Source: Kutzneria sp044547355 (GTDB lineage Bacteria; Actinomycetota; Actinomycetes; Mycobacteriales; Pseudonocardiaceae). Taken from it: a stretch of DNA of 64,000 nt. The stretch covers positions 62,001-126,000 of the forward strand of contig NZ_JBIUAG010000002.1 in assembly GCF_044547355.1 (NCBI RefSeq), written 5' to 3'. Position numbers and translations under genes: made by a program. How positions within the stretch are numbered: position 1 is the first letter of the stretch; the number at the start of each line of letters is the position of its first letter. The notes under the pieces are model-generated. The model saw only the letters and a list, made by a program, of their open reading frames with translations. It did no database searches and was not told the DNA's origin. Positions 22,623-31,387 of the stretch are shown in pieces.

Positions 22623-25304
22623 TCAGTGGGCGGTGACCGTGCCGGTCACCGTGGTGTCCACCCCCAGGCCGTCGGGGTAGGCCCCGATGTGCAGCTGGAC
22701 CTGCTTGTCCGGGGTCGTCGCGCCGGTGGCCACGGTCTTCAGCGTCAGGTCGGCGTCGGTCGTGCCGGCGGGCATCACCTGCTCCAGCCAGATCTGCCCC
22801 ACCGACGACAGCGGCCGTGACGGCAGCGGATCGACGCCCCACGTCTTCAGCCAGGCCGGGTCCACGTCCGTGGTCGTCAGCTCCGGCCCGGTCGCCGGCG
22901 CCGTGAACGCGCCTTCGAAGTAGACGCTGGTGTCGGCCGCCTCGGACAGCGACACGTGCCAGGTCAGGGTCCCGCCGGCGACCGCGGTGGCCGACGGCGT
23001 CAGGGTGACCTTGGGGGCCGGGTCGTCGTTGAGGACCTGCACCCCGCCCCGGTAGGCGCCCACGACCGTGCCCCTGGCCGCCTTGACGATCGAGCCGACG
23101 AGGTAGTCCCCGCCCCAGCGGGTGTTCCCGACCACCGTCACGGACAGGTTCAGCGTGTGCTGCCCGGGCGCGAGGGTCACGTCCTTCTCGGTCCAGGTCC
23201 GGCCGGTCGAGTCGCTCTGGAACACCTTCAGCGCGCCGCCGCCGTCACCGGTCACGGTCACCGGGACCTGGTAGTCCCTGGAACCCGAGTTGCCCTCGGG
23301 AACCGACAACTGGCCCAGGTCGACCCGGGTCAGCGGGGCCGGATCCGGGTCGGGCAGGCCGGGCCGCCAGCCGTTGACGTCGAGCACCCAGGCCTGGCCG
23401 CTCGCGGTGGACGGCGTCAGTTCGAGCTTGGCCACCTGCAATACGGGCGGCACCGGGACCCGAACCTCCTGGGCCCAGTAGGACATCGTGCGGGCCACGC
23501 CGGGCAGGCCGTTCACCGTGACCTTGCCGAGTTTGGTCCGATGACCGCCCGCGTCCACGGCCGCCACGTCGAACGCCGTGCCGGTCGAGTTCTCCGGGAC
23601 GATCACCCGCAGCGCCAGGGACTGGTTGCCGACCAGCAGCACCGGCTTCGGCGGCTGGATCACCGCGGCCGTGCCGGCCGAGGACCAGCTCACGTCGATC
23701 GCGGACCGGCCGGACTCGGTGGGGGCCGGCGTGAGCCGCACGGTGTTCGGTGACTTGAAGCCGACGGACTGCGGCAGGCAGGCGGTGTCGGCGTTGATCT
23801 CGTCGCACAGCTTGCCGCTGCCGCTGATGGCGGTGTTCGCGTCCGGAATCACGACCGGCGTGCGGTTGGCGCCCAGCGCCGCGCCGAGGACCCGGGCCGG
23901 GTCGGCCGACGGGGCCCGCACGCCGGAGCCGTCCAGCAGCGGCTGCACCCGCGGGTCGTGGTCGATGAACAGGCGCGCCGCCGCGGCCACGTAGGTCGCG
24001 CCGACCGCCCGCTGCTGGGTGCCGGTCAGCCGGGCCGGCTGTCCCGGGTCGCACAGCGGATTCGGGTCGCCGCCGGCGAAGTAGTCGTCGATGGCCGGCG
24101 CCACGGCCACGCCCGGCGTCCACTCCGAGTTGAAGAAGTTGTGGTTCGCACCGGCCACGTACAGGGCGCTGTGCAGGGCCCTGCCCCGGCTCACGCCCCG
24201 TGCCGAGTCGATGTACTGCTGCCCCTGGAGGTTGGACACGTCACCGTCGCACGCCGGTAGGAAGGTCACCGACGGCACGTCCGGGGTCGGGTTCTGGCCG
24301 AAGATGGTCGGCGCGATGAACACGTCGCCGCGGATGGTCCAGCGCACCGGGCCCGAGTAGCCCGTGTCGTACGGCGGCGGGGCCAGACTGTCCAGCGCCG
24401 CCTGGTTGACGCCCTCGCCACCGCGCGAGTGCCCGACCAGCAGGACCTTGGACATGTCGGCGACCGGGGCGTCCTGCACGATCTGCGGGGCCGAGCCGCG
24501 ACCCGCGCCGGCCCAGTCCGCCCAGTGCGCCAGGTGCAGCCGGACCAGGGTCGAGCGGGCCTGCGCGCCCGCGTCCGTGGTCAAGGCGTCCTGGGCGTTG
24601 ATGCCGTTGGCCGAGATGGAGACCGTGTCGTAGCCCTGCGACGCCAGCAGCTGCTGGGTCTGCAGGTAGCCCCGGTAGCTCGGGATCGACAGCGTGCCCG
24701 CCGGGCAGGGCCAGGTGAAGGGCTGGTTGTCGACGTTGGTCGGGTCGTAGCAGGTGCCGTGGCGGCCGTGCAGGAACAGCACCAGCGGGCGGTTGCCCGG
24801 GGCGTCGCGCGGCCCCACCACGACGGCCTTCATCTCGATCGGCTGCGCGTAACCCGGCAGCTTGACCGAGTCGAGCTCATATTCACCGGTCACGGTCTGG
24901 TACTGGCCCGGGGCTCCCGGATCCACCGCGCCCGCCGGCTGAAGCGGGGGCAGGGCGGACGGAGTCCGCTGGGGCCCGAAGGTCGTTTTCTCCGGGGCGT
25001 CCAGCCGCCGGCCGCCGGCCCGGACCTCGATCTTGCTGAGGTCGCCCAAGTTCGTGCCGGGAAAGGAGAAGGTGCGGCTGTCCGCGGAGGAGCGGGCCCG
25101 GCCGAGAAGCTGGCCGTCCGACCAGAACTCCACCGCCGCGTCGCCGGTCAGCGGCGTCGGCGAGGTCCAGGCCGGCTGGCCGTCCACCACCCGCCAGCCC
25201 GATCCGGACGCCGCCGTCGGCGTCGGCGCGGTCTGCGCGGACGCCGTCTGGGCGACGGCCACGAGCATGAACAACGCTGACAACAAAGGTAAGAGCTTGC
25301 GCAT
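22623..25304 (-). CDS. large secreted alpha/beta hydrolase (esterase/lipase-like)
   Basis: 893 residues from the ATG at 25304 (GAGG upstream). Signal peptide MRKLLPLLSALFMLVAVAQT with cleavage near ASA. A central alpha/beta hydrolase core has the oxyanion segment VLFLHGRHGTCYDP and nucleophile elbow VLLVGHSRGGEGVNQ, where Ser of HSRGG is the nucleophile. The C-terminal 400 residues are strand-rich, with repeated Calx-beta-like or Ig-like segments (SVTVVGNTRWGGDYLVGS, TLTPSATAVAGGTLTWHVSL). The substrate is unknown: an ester, lipid or polymer outside the cell. It interrupts the usual rpsT-holA adjacency. Confidence 0.85.
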   Translation of the reverse strand: MRKLLPLLSALFMLVAVAQTASAQTAPTPTAASGSGWRVVDGQPAWTSPTPLTGDAAVEFWSDGQLLGRARSSADSRTFSFPGTNLGDLSKIEVRAGGRRLDAPEKTTFGPQRTPSALPPLQPAGAVDPGAPGQYQTVTGEYELDSVKLPGYAQPIEMKAVVVGPRDAPGNRPLVLFLHGRHGTCYDPTNVDNQPFTWPCPAGTLSIPSYRGYLQTQQLLASQGYDTVSISANGINAQDALTTDAGAQARSTLVRLHLAHWADWAGAGRGSAPQIVQDAPVADMSKVLLVGHSRGGEGVNQAALDSLAPPPYDTGYSGPVRWTIRGDVFIAPTIFGQNPTPDVPSVTFLPACDGDVSNLQGQQYIDSARGVSRGRALHSALYVAGANHNFFNSEWTPGVAVAPAIDDYFAGGDPNPLCDPGQPARLTGTQQRAVGATYVAAAARLFIDHDPRVQPLLDGSGVRAPSADPARVLGAALGANRTPVVIPDANTAISGSGKLCDEINADTACLPQSVGFKSPNTVRLTPAPTESGRSAIDVSWSSAGTAAVIQPPKPVLLVGNQSLALRVIVPENSTGTAFDVAAVDAGGHRTKLGKVTVNGLPGVARTMSYWAQEVRVPVPPVLQVAKLELTPSTASGQAWVLDVNGWRPGLPDPDPAPLTRVDLGQLSVPEGNSGSRDYQVPVTVTGDGGGALKVFQSDSTGRTWTEKDVTLAPGQHTLNLSVTVVGNTRWGGDYLVGSIVKAARGTVVGAYRGGVQVLNDDPAPKVTLTPSATAVAGGTLTWHVSLSEAADTSVYFEGAFTAPATGPELTTTDVDPAWLKTWGVDPLPSRPLSSVGQIWLEQVMPAGTTDADLTLKTVATGATTPDKQVQLHIGAYPDGLGVDTTVTGTVTAH

Positions 25305-25656
25305 TCGACCTCGATCCACGGTCGCGGCCCCCCGCCCGGCACACTTCTCCCCCAGACGGACCACCGGGGCCTCGAGAGTTCACTGCGTACGATTACTGCG
25401 CGTGCATGTAGCTATCGGCTCACAAAGCCGCGAAATGCTATGAGAGTCCGTCACATACCCGCGACGGACTGCTCGAACGCCCCCTCATCACGGCACGAAC
25501 CGCCCCCAAGAACCCAATTCCGGCCACTCCGTGCCGACAACCCGACCCTACGCCCGAGATCGCCCGTAACGGGCCGTGACGTGGCAGACTGCCCGATCGG
25601 GCAGCCATTCGCGGGATCGTTTATTGCCCCGTTGAGCCTAGCGGCGAATTCGGGAT
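25305..25656. other. 352-base intergenic region, no feature recognised
   Basis: Between the hydrolase start and the end of holA on the same strand. No open frame with coding character, hairpin with T-run, or clear promoter was found, although the hydrolase promoter must lie in its left half. Confidence 0.4.
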
Positions 25657-26628
25657 TCAGCCCATCTGATGGGCGGCGACCACCCTGAGCACGGCCCGTT
25701 CCAGCGCATAGTCCGCGTCGGCGGCGACACCCTTCACGTCGGCGTTGAGCGCCGCCACGACCTGCATCGCGTCGGCCAGCCCGGCCGGCGTCCAGCCACG
25801 GGCCTGGCCCTGCGCCCGCTTCACCTTCCACGGCGGCATGCCCAGGTCGCCGGCCATCCGGAACGGGTCGCCCCGGCCGGCCGAGGCCACCTTGGCCACC
25901 GTGCGCACGCCCTCGGCCAGCGCGTCGGCCACCAGCACGTGCGGCACGCCGAGCTGCATGGCCCAGCGCAGCGCCTCCATCGCGCCGGCCCGGTCCCCCA
26001 CCACCGCCAGGTCGGCCACGGCGAAACCGGTCACCTCGGCCTTGCCCTGGTGGTAGCGGCGCACCGCCGCCTCGTCCACCCGGCCGTCGTTGTCGGAGAC
26101 CAGCTGCGAGGCGGCCGAGGCCAGCTCCCGCAGGTCGGTGCCCACGGTCTCGACCAGCGCCGCCAGCCCGGCCGGATCGATCTTGCCGCCGGCCCGCCGC
26201 ACCTCGTCGCGCACGAACGCGTCCCGGTCGGCCGGCTTGGTGATCTTGGCGCACTCCACCACCGTCGCGCCGGCCTTCTTCAGCGCGCCCGGCAGGTCCT
26301 TGGCCACCTTGGCCCGGCCGCCGCCGGTGTGCAGCACGATCAGCACGATGCCGTCGGCCGGCTCCTTGGCGTAGGACAGGACCGCCTCGGCGATCTCCTT
26401 GCCGACCTCCTGCGCGCCCTCCAGCACCACCACCCTGCCCTCCGCGAACAGCGAGGGGCTGAGCAGTTCGGCCAGCTCGGGCGGGGTGAGGTCAGTCACC
26501 CGGACCCGCGTCAGATCGGCCGACGCGTCGGCCTGGCGGGCCGTGGCCAGCGCGGTCCGCACGGCCCGCTCCACCAGCACTTCCTCATCGCCGAGCACGA
26601 GCAGCAGCGGATCGGGGGCGGCACTCAC
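25657..26628 (-). CDS. holA: DNA polymerase III delta subunit
   Basis: 323 residues from the GTG at 26628, with AAGGA seven bases upstream. The family opening PLLLVLGDEEVLVERAV is followed by LFAEGRVVVLEGAQEVGKEI, the helical middle AALVETVGTDLRELASAASQL and the C-terminal collar WKVKRAQGQARGWT. Delta opens the sliding clamp within the clamp loader. In relatives it directly follows comEC; here comEC is 18 kb away. Confidence 0.95.
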   Translation of the reverse strand: MSAAPDPLLLVLGDEEVLVERAVRTALATARQADASADLTRVRVTDLTPPELAELLSPSLFAEGRVVVLEGAQEVGKEIAEAVLSYAKEPADGIVLIVLHTGGGRAKVAKDLPGALKKAGATVVECAKITKPADRDAFVRDEVRRAGGKIDPAGLAALVETVGTDLRELASAASQLVSDNDGRVDEAAVRRYHQGKAEVTGFAVADLAVVGDRAGAMEALRWAMQLGVPHVLVADALAEGVRTVAKVASAGRGDPFRMAGDLGMPPWKVKRAQGQARGWTPAGLADAMQVVAALNADVKGVAADADYALERAVLRVVAAHQMG

Positions 26629-26738
26629 GGGGCCATCCTTCCACGTCCCCCTGACAGCCCATCGGCTCCCGCATGCTGGGCGGCCAACTGGCGTACGCAG
26701 GTTGCGGTGCCGTACCGTGCGAGTCACAACTGAACACC

Positions 26739-26850
26739 GCTCATCCAGAGGGGCAGAGGGAACGGCCCGTTGAAGCCCCGGCAACCGGCGACACACGTCT
26801 TCATGTGTCGATCACGGTGCCAATTCCGACCCACACGTGGGAAAGATGAG
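26739..26850 (+). ncRNA. SAM-I (S-box) riboswitch before thrC
   Basis: The consensus core is present in order: ATCCAGAGGGG, AGAGGGAACGGCCC, GTTGAAGCCCCGGCAACC, a P3 hairpin (GACACACG / CATGTGTC), then CGGTGCCAATTCC and a P4 hairpin (CCCA / TGGG). P1 forms between CTCATC (26740-26745) and GATGAG (26845-26850). The 3' strand of P1 overlaps the ribosome site GAGGAG (26848-26853), so SAM binding should hide it and reduce translation without a separate expression platform. Confidence 0.9.
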
Positions 26851-26862
26851 GAGACACCTCCC

Positions 26863-28125
26863 ATGACCTCGACTGTCGACGCCCGCACCACCGCCGCGTT
26901 CAACCTCGGGCCCGCGCGCGCCCTGAGCTGCCGCGAGTGCGGACACCAGATCCCGCTGGCCGCGGAATTCGCCTGTAGCGAGTGTTTCGGCCCCCTTGAA
27001 GTCGCCTACGACTTCGGCCGCGTCACCCGCGAGAGCATCGAGGCCGGCCCCAAGTCGATCTGGCGCTACCGCGACCTGCTGCCGGTGCCGACCGACGTGC
27101 AGAGCTTCCCCAACACCGAGCCCGGCCTGACCCGCCTGGTCAAGGCCGACCGCCTCGGCGCCGCGCTCGGCGTGCGCAACCTGTGGGTGAAGGACGACAC
27201 CGGCAACCCCACGCACTCGTTCAAGGACCGCGTCGTGGCCGTGGCCCTTGCCGCCGCCCGGCAACTCGGCTTCAAGGTGCTGGCCTGCCCCTCCACCGGC
27301 AACCTGGCCAACGCCGTGGCCGCCGCGGCCGCCCGCGCCGGCTGGGAGTCGGTCGTGCTGATCCCGTCCTCGCTGGAGCAGGCCAAGATCCTCACCACCG
27401 CCGTCTACGACGGGGCCCTGATCGCCGTCGACGGCAACTACGACGACGTGAACCGGCTGGCCACCCAGCTCGCCGCCGAGCACGAGGACTGGGCGTTCGT
27501 GAACGTCAACGTCCGCCCGTACTACGCCGAGGGCTCCAAGACCCTGGCCTACGAGGTCGCCGAGCAGCTCGGCTGGCGGCTGCCCGGCCAGATCGTGGTG
27601 CCGGTCGCCTCCGGCTCGCAGTTGACCAAGGTGGACAAGGGTTTCCGCGAGCTCGGCGAGCTCGGCCTTGTCGACGCCACCCCGTACCGGGTGTTCGGCG
27701 CCCAGGCCACCGGCTGCTCCCCGGTGTCCGCCGCCTACAAGGCCGGCACCGACGTCGTGTCGCCGGTCCGGCCCGACACCATCGCCCGGTCGCTGGCCAT
27801 CGGCGCCCCCGCCGACGGTCCGTACGTGCTGGACACCGTGCGCCGCACCGGCGGCGCCGTCGAGGACGTCACCGACGAGGAGGTCGTCGAGGGCATCCGG
27901 CTGCTGGCCCGGACCGAGGGCATCTTCTGCGAGACCGCCGGCGGCGTGACCGTGGCGACCGCCAAGAAGCTCGTCGAGAGCGGCCGGCTCGACCCCGACG
28001 CCGACACCGTCCTGCTCATCACCGGCGACGGTCTCAAGACGCTCGACGCCGTCGCCGACCGCATCGGCCCCAAGGCCGTCGTGCCGCCGAACGCCGCCGC
28101 CGTGACCGAGGCCCTCGGCCTGTAA
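26863..28125 (+). CDS. thrC: threonine synthase
   Basis: 420 residues. An N-terminal zinc-ribbon-like segment has four cysteines (CRECGHQIPLAAEFACSEC). The fold-type II PLP domain has the Schiff-base Lys in NPTHSFKDRVVAVAL (near residue 125), the phosphate-binding PSTGNLANAVAAAAARAG and the C-terminal TGDGLKTLDAV. The enzyme converts O-phosphohomoserine to threonine in the cytoplasm. The ATG at 26863 lies nine bases after GAGGAG. Control by the SAM-I riboswitch is odd for this branch, and a second thrC elsewhere in the genome is possible. The stop is 13 bases from the convergent cache-domain gene. Confidence 0.93.
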   Translation: MTSTVDARTTAAFNLGPARALSCRECGHQIPLAAEFACSECFGPLEVAYDFGRVTRESIEAGPKSIWRYRDLLPVPTDVQSFPNTEPGLTRLVKADRLGAALGVRNLWVKDDTGNPTHSFKDRVVAVALAAARQLGFKVLACPSTGNLANAVAAAAARAGWESVVLIPSSLEQAKILTTAVYDGALIAVDGNYDDVNRLATQLAAEHEDWAFVNVNVRPYYAEGSKTLAYEVAEQLGWRLPGQIVVPVASGSQLTKVDKGFRELGELGLVDATPYRVFGAQATGCSPVSAAYKAGTDVVSPVRPDTIARSLAIGAPADGPYVLDTVRRTGGAVEDVTDEEVVEGIRLLARTEGIFCETAGGVTVATAKKLVESGRLDPDADTVLLITGDGLKTLDAVADRIGPKAVVPPNAAAVTEALGL

Positions 28126-28138
28126 GAGGCTTCCCGTT

Positions 28139-28837
28139 CTAGGGTATTACCAGCACGATCGGGGCATCCCCACAGCGGCGAACGCCGGCGCGCGTCTGCG
28201 CGCCGGCGTTCCACCAGGCCGGCACGTCCGCCTCCCGCATCAGCGAGCCCGTCGGCAGCCGCGCGCTGTTGGAGACGATCACCCGGCCCTGCGCGTTCAC
28301 GAGCGCCGCTCGCGATCCCAGGTGGCGCAGCTTCGGTTGCAGCACATGCTCGAACTCCCGGACGTACACGTCGGCGCCCACCACCCCCGCGAACGCCCCG
28401 TTCCGCCGCGCCGGGACCGTGAACGTCAGCGTGTACTCGTCCGTGCAGAGGTAGTCCACGTACGGTCCGTTCACGTGCCGGCGGCCCGTGTCCCTCGACA
28501 CCGTGAACCAGGACTGCCTTGTGTAGTCCAGGAAGTTGGCGCTGCCCGGCTCCAGGCTGATGAACAGCTGCTCCGGCTGCGGGCCCGTGCCCGTCCACCA
28601 CTCGAACCCGTACTCCTGGTCGGCCAGCACGTGCGGCGCCGCCACATAGCCCGCCCCGACCACCAGGCCGCCCAGCGCCTCGATCACCTGCGGCCGCACC
28701 CGGTCCAGGTCGCGGGCCCGGACCTCCGCCACGTCCGCCAGCAGCGACTCCACCGCCACCAGCACCGGCTTCAGCCGGTCGAAGACGTCCTCGACGATCG
28801 CTGAGACGTGTTCGACGACCTCGTCCTCGCGTTTCAT
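28139..28837 (-). CDS. free-standing cache (PDC) sensor-domain protein
   Basis: 232 residues from the ATG at 28837 (GAGGTGGGC upstream). The sequence after about residue 95 has the double-PAS cache signature: SWFTVSRDTG, GPYVDYLCTDEYTLTFTVPA and AGVVGADVYVREFE. Such domains bind small ligands and usually sit in receptors between membrane segments. Here neither membrane segments nor an output domain is present, so the protein is probably a soluble ligand sensor. It follows the GntR gene by 46 bases on the same strand and may bind the same metabolite, perhaps an amine. That ligand is a guess from the neighbouring polyamine operon. Confidence 0.78.
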   Translation of the reverse strand: MKREDEVVEHVSAIVEDVFDRLKPVLVAVESLLADVAEVRARDLDRVRPQVIEALGGLVVGAGYVAAPHVLADQEYGFEWWTGTGPQPEQLFISLEPGSANFLDYTRQSWFTVSRDTGRRHVNGPYVDYLCTDEYTLTFTVPARRNGAFAGVVGADVYVREFEHVLQPKLRHLGSRAALVNAQGRVIVSNSARLPTGSLMREADVPAWWNAGAQTRAGVRRCGDAPIVLVIP

Positions 28838-28883
28838 GCCCACCTCGGCTGCTCCGGCCCAGTCAGCCATCCAGAGGGGAAGC

Positions 28884-29678
28884 TTAGGGCTCCAGCAGCT
28901 CCAGGTGCATGTCCACCAGCCGATCCACCGCCTGCAGAATGTGCTCCTCCGTCAACTTCCTGGCCAGCTCCCCGTCCTGGTGCGCGATCGCCTCCGCGAT
29001 CGCCCGATGCTCGAGGTGCGCGTTGGCACTGTGCGGCAACCACAACAGCCCGCCCCGCTCCCCCTGCAACTGCACCTCCTGGTGCGTCAACCTCGGCGAC
29101 TGCGCCGCCGCCGCCACCTCCAGATGAAACTGCCTCTCCGCCCTCGCCGCCGCCAACTCCCCCGCCACGCCATCGGCCGGGATCGCTCCCGCCGCACCGG
29201 CATGTTCCGCTGCGCCGCCCGCCCGCCCGCCTTCCGGTTCGGTCGCCCTGCGCAGGTCCTCCGTCGCCAGCCGCAGCCGCTCCACGTCCTCCGGCGAGCT
29301 CCGCTCCGCCGCCAGCCGCGCCGCCGCTCCCGCCACCGCCAGGTAGTGGTCCCCGATGTCCCTCAGCTCGCTCAGCGACACCTCCCGCAGCCGCTGCCGC
29401 CACGATGCCGGTGATCCGTCGCTCGGCGTGATGACAAAACTTCCGCCACCACGCCCCCGTCTCGTCGCCACCAGCCCCTGCTGTCTCAGCGCCACCAGCG
29501 CTTCCCGGACGGTCACGGTCGCCACCCCGAACTGCCCGGCCAGCTCCGCCTCGCTCGGCAACTGCTCCCCGTCGGCCAGCAGCCCCATCGAGATGGCGTC
29601 CACCAGCCGCGCCGTCACCGCCTCGGCCCGCCCGAGATCGCCCAGCGACGCGAACACGTGCGACCTCGCCTGCCCCAT
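28884..29678 (-). CDS. FadR-subfamily GntR transcriptional regulator
   Basis: 264 residues from the ATG at 29678. The winged-helix N-terminus shows LADGEQLPSEAELAGQFGVATVTVREALVAL and RRGRGGGSFV, the DNA-binding signature of GntR proteins. An all-helical FCD-like effector domain follows, containing FHLEVAAAAQSPRL and HRAIAEAIAHQDGE, whose His residues would bind metal and ligand. A Gly/Ala-rich insertion near residues 155-180 looks non-conserved. It is divergent from the aldehyde dehydrogenase operon and probably represses it through the palindromes at 29742-29765. Confidence 0.9.
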   Translation of the reverse strand: MGQARSHVFASLGDLGRAEAVTARLVDAISMGLLADGEQLPSEAELAGQFGVATVTVREALVALRQQGLVATRRGRGGGSFVITPSDGSPASWRQRLREVSLSELRDIGDHYLAVAGAAARLAAERSSPEDVERLRLATEDLRRATEPEGGRAGGAAEHAGAAGAIPADGVAGELAAARAERQFHLEVAAAAQSPRLTHQEVQLQGERGGLLWLPHSANAHLEHRAIAEAIAHQDGELARKLTEEHILQAVDRLVDMHLELLEP

Positions 29679-29741
29679 ACCGACCCTCGCCCTTCCCGAC
29701 TTCCATTCCGACCGGCACATCAATCCTGCCCCACCCTCTTG

Positions 29742-29765
29742 CCATATGACATATGGTCTCATATG
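29742..29765. promoter_or_regulatory. operator candidate for the GntR regulator
   Basis: CCATATG-A-CATATGG is a perfect inverted repeat at 29742-29756, followed by a third CATATG at 29760-29765. It lies in the divergent gap between the GntR and aldehyde dehydrogenase genes. Confidence 0.65.
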
Positions 29766-29813
29766 TTTACCGGCATCCCGCTCCTCCGCCATCCGGGACC
29801 GCAGGGAGTCGCG

Positions 29814-31235
29814 ATGCGACAGCTGCACCATTTCATCGACGGGGCCTACGTCGACTCCGTCTCCGAACAGCGCGTGGACATCGTGGATCCAGCGACCGGC
29901 CAGCCCTACTGCACCGCGCCGGTGGCCGGTGCGGCGGACGTCGACGGTGCGCTGCACGCAGCGAAGGCGGCCTTCGAGGCGTGGCGCGACACGACGCCGG
30001 CCCAGCGGCAGCTGGCGCTGCTGAAGATCGCCGACGCGGTGGAGAGCCGGGCCGACGAGCTGGTCCGCGTCGAGTGCGAGAACACGGGAAAACCGTTGGC
30101 GCTCACGGCATCCGAGGAACTGCCGGTGGTCGTCGACCAACTCCGCTTCTTCGCCGGCGCGGCCCGGGTCCTGGAGGGCAAGTCGGCCGGCGAGTACCTG
30201 GCCGGCCACACCTCGTTCGTCCGGCGCGAGCCGGTCGGGGTGTGCGCGCAGGTGACGCCGTGGAACTACCCGCTGATGATGGCGGTCTGGAAGATCGCGC
30301 CGGCGCTGGCGGCCGGCAACACCGTGGTGTTGAAGCCGTCCGACACCACGCCGGCCTCGACGGTGCTGCTGGCCGAGATCGCCGCCGAGTTCCTGCCGCC
30401 GGGCGTGTTCAACGTGGTCTGCGGCGACCGGGACACGGGACGGGCACTGGTCAGCCACGAGATCCCGGCGATGGTGTCGATCACCGGCTCGGTCCGGGCC
30501 GGCGCCGAGGTCGCCGGCGCGGCCGCCGCGGACGTCAAACGCGTGCACCTGGAACTGGGCGGCAAGGCGCCGGTCGTGGTGTTCGCCGACGCCGACATCG
30601 AGGCCGCGGCCGAGACGATCGCGATGGCCGGCTACTTCAACGCAGGCCAGGACTGCACGGCCGCGACCCGGGTGCTGGTCGCCGCCGAGGCGCACGACGA
30701 TTTCGTCGCAGCCCTCACCGCCCGCGCCCAGGCGACCAGAACCGGCGGCCCCGACGACACCTCCGCCGACTACGGCCCGCTCAACAACGCCGGCCAACTC
30801 GACCGCGTCGCCGGATTCGTCGACCGGCTCCCCGCGCACGCGACCGTCCACAGTGGCGGCGAACGCGTCGGCGACAAGGGCTACTTCTACGGCGCCACCG
30901 TGGTTTCCGGCATGCGGCAACAGGACGAGATCAGCCAGCACGAGGTGTTCGGGCCGGTGATCACCGTGCAGCGCTTCGCCGACGAGGCCGAGGCGCTGGC
31001 CGCCGCCAACGGCGTGCCCTACGGGCTGGCGTCCTCGGTGTGGACCACCGACCACCAGCGCGCGATGCGGATGGCCGGCCGCCTCGACTTCGGCTGCGTC
31101 TGGATCAACACCCATATCCCCCTGGTCGCCGAGATGCCTCACGGCGGCTTCAAGAAATCCGGCTACGGCAAGGACCTCTCGCTCTACGGCCTGGAGGACT
31201 ACACCCGCGTCAAGCACGTGATGAGCGCCCTGTAG
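29814..31235 (+). CDS. gamma-aminobutyraldehyde dehydrogenase (PatD/YdcW-like)
   Basis: 473 residues from the ATG at 29814 (GGGAG six bases upstream). The NAD-dependent aldehyde dehydrogenase fold is intact: VTPWNYPLMMAVWKIAPALA, ITGSVRAGAEVA, catalytic Glu in HLELGGKAPVV, catalytic Cys in NAGQDCTAATRVL, and the C-terminal MPHGGFKKSGYGKDLSLYG. It resembles E. coli PatD (YdcW) along its length, including the EYLAGHTS and VNTH-type segments. PatD oxidises 4-aminobutyraldehyde from putrescine to GABA. First gene of an operon with a polyamine-type ABC transporter, as in E. coli ydcSTUV-patD. Confidence 0.92.
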   Translation: MRQLHHFIDGAYVDSVSEQRVDIVDPATGQPYCTAPVAGAADVDGALHAAKAAFEAWRDTTPAQRQLALLKIADAVESRADELVRVECENTGKPLALTASEELPVVVDQLRFFAGAARVLEGKSAGEYLAGHTSFVRREPVGVCAQVTPWNYPLMMAVWKIAPALAAGNTVVLKPSDTTPASTVLLAEIAAEFLPPGVFNVVCGDRDTGRALVSHEIPAMVSITGSVRAGAEVAGAAAADVKRVHLELGGKAPVVVFADADIEAAAETIAMAGYFNAGQDCTAATRVLVAAEAHDDFVAALTARAQATRTGGPDDTSADYGPLNNAGQLDRVAGFVDRLPAHATVHSGGERVGDKGYFYGATVVSGMRQQDEISQHEVFGPVITVQRFADEAEALAAANGVPYGLASSVWTTDHQRAMRMAGRLDFGCVWINTHIPLVAEMPHGGFKKSGYGKDLSLYGLEDYTRVKHVMSAL

Positions 31236-31294
31236 CACGCCACATCGATCTCGTAGGACGCCGGCCCCACAGGACGTCCGGCCCGGAGAAGACA

Positions 31295-31347
31295 GGCCCA
31301 GCAGGAACATCAGCCCCCCGTGGAACCGGCCCAGCAGGAACATCAGC
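31295..31347 (+). repeat. 20-bp exact direct repeat in the 152-base gap
   Basis: GGCCCAGCAGGAACATCAGC occurs at 31295-31314 and again at 31328-31347, 33 bases apart. The gap separates the dehydrogenase and ATPase genes. Weaker variants (GGCAGGACATCGGC) flank it. Confidence 0.8.
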
Positions 31348-31387
31348 TCGGCAGGACATCGGCTCTGTAGAGATCCGGAGGCCCGCG

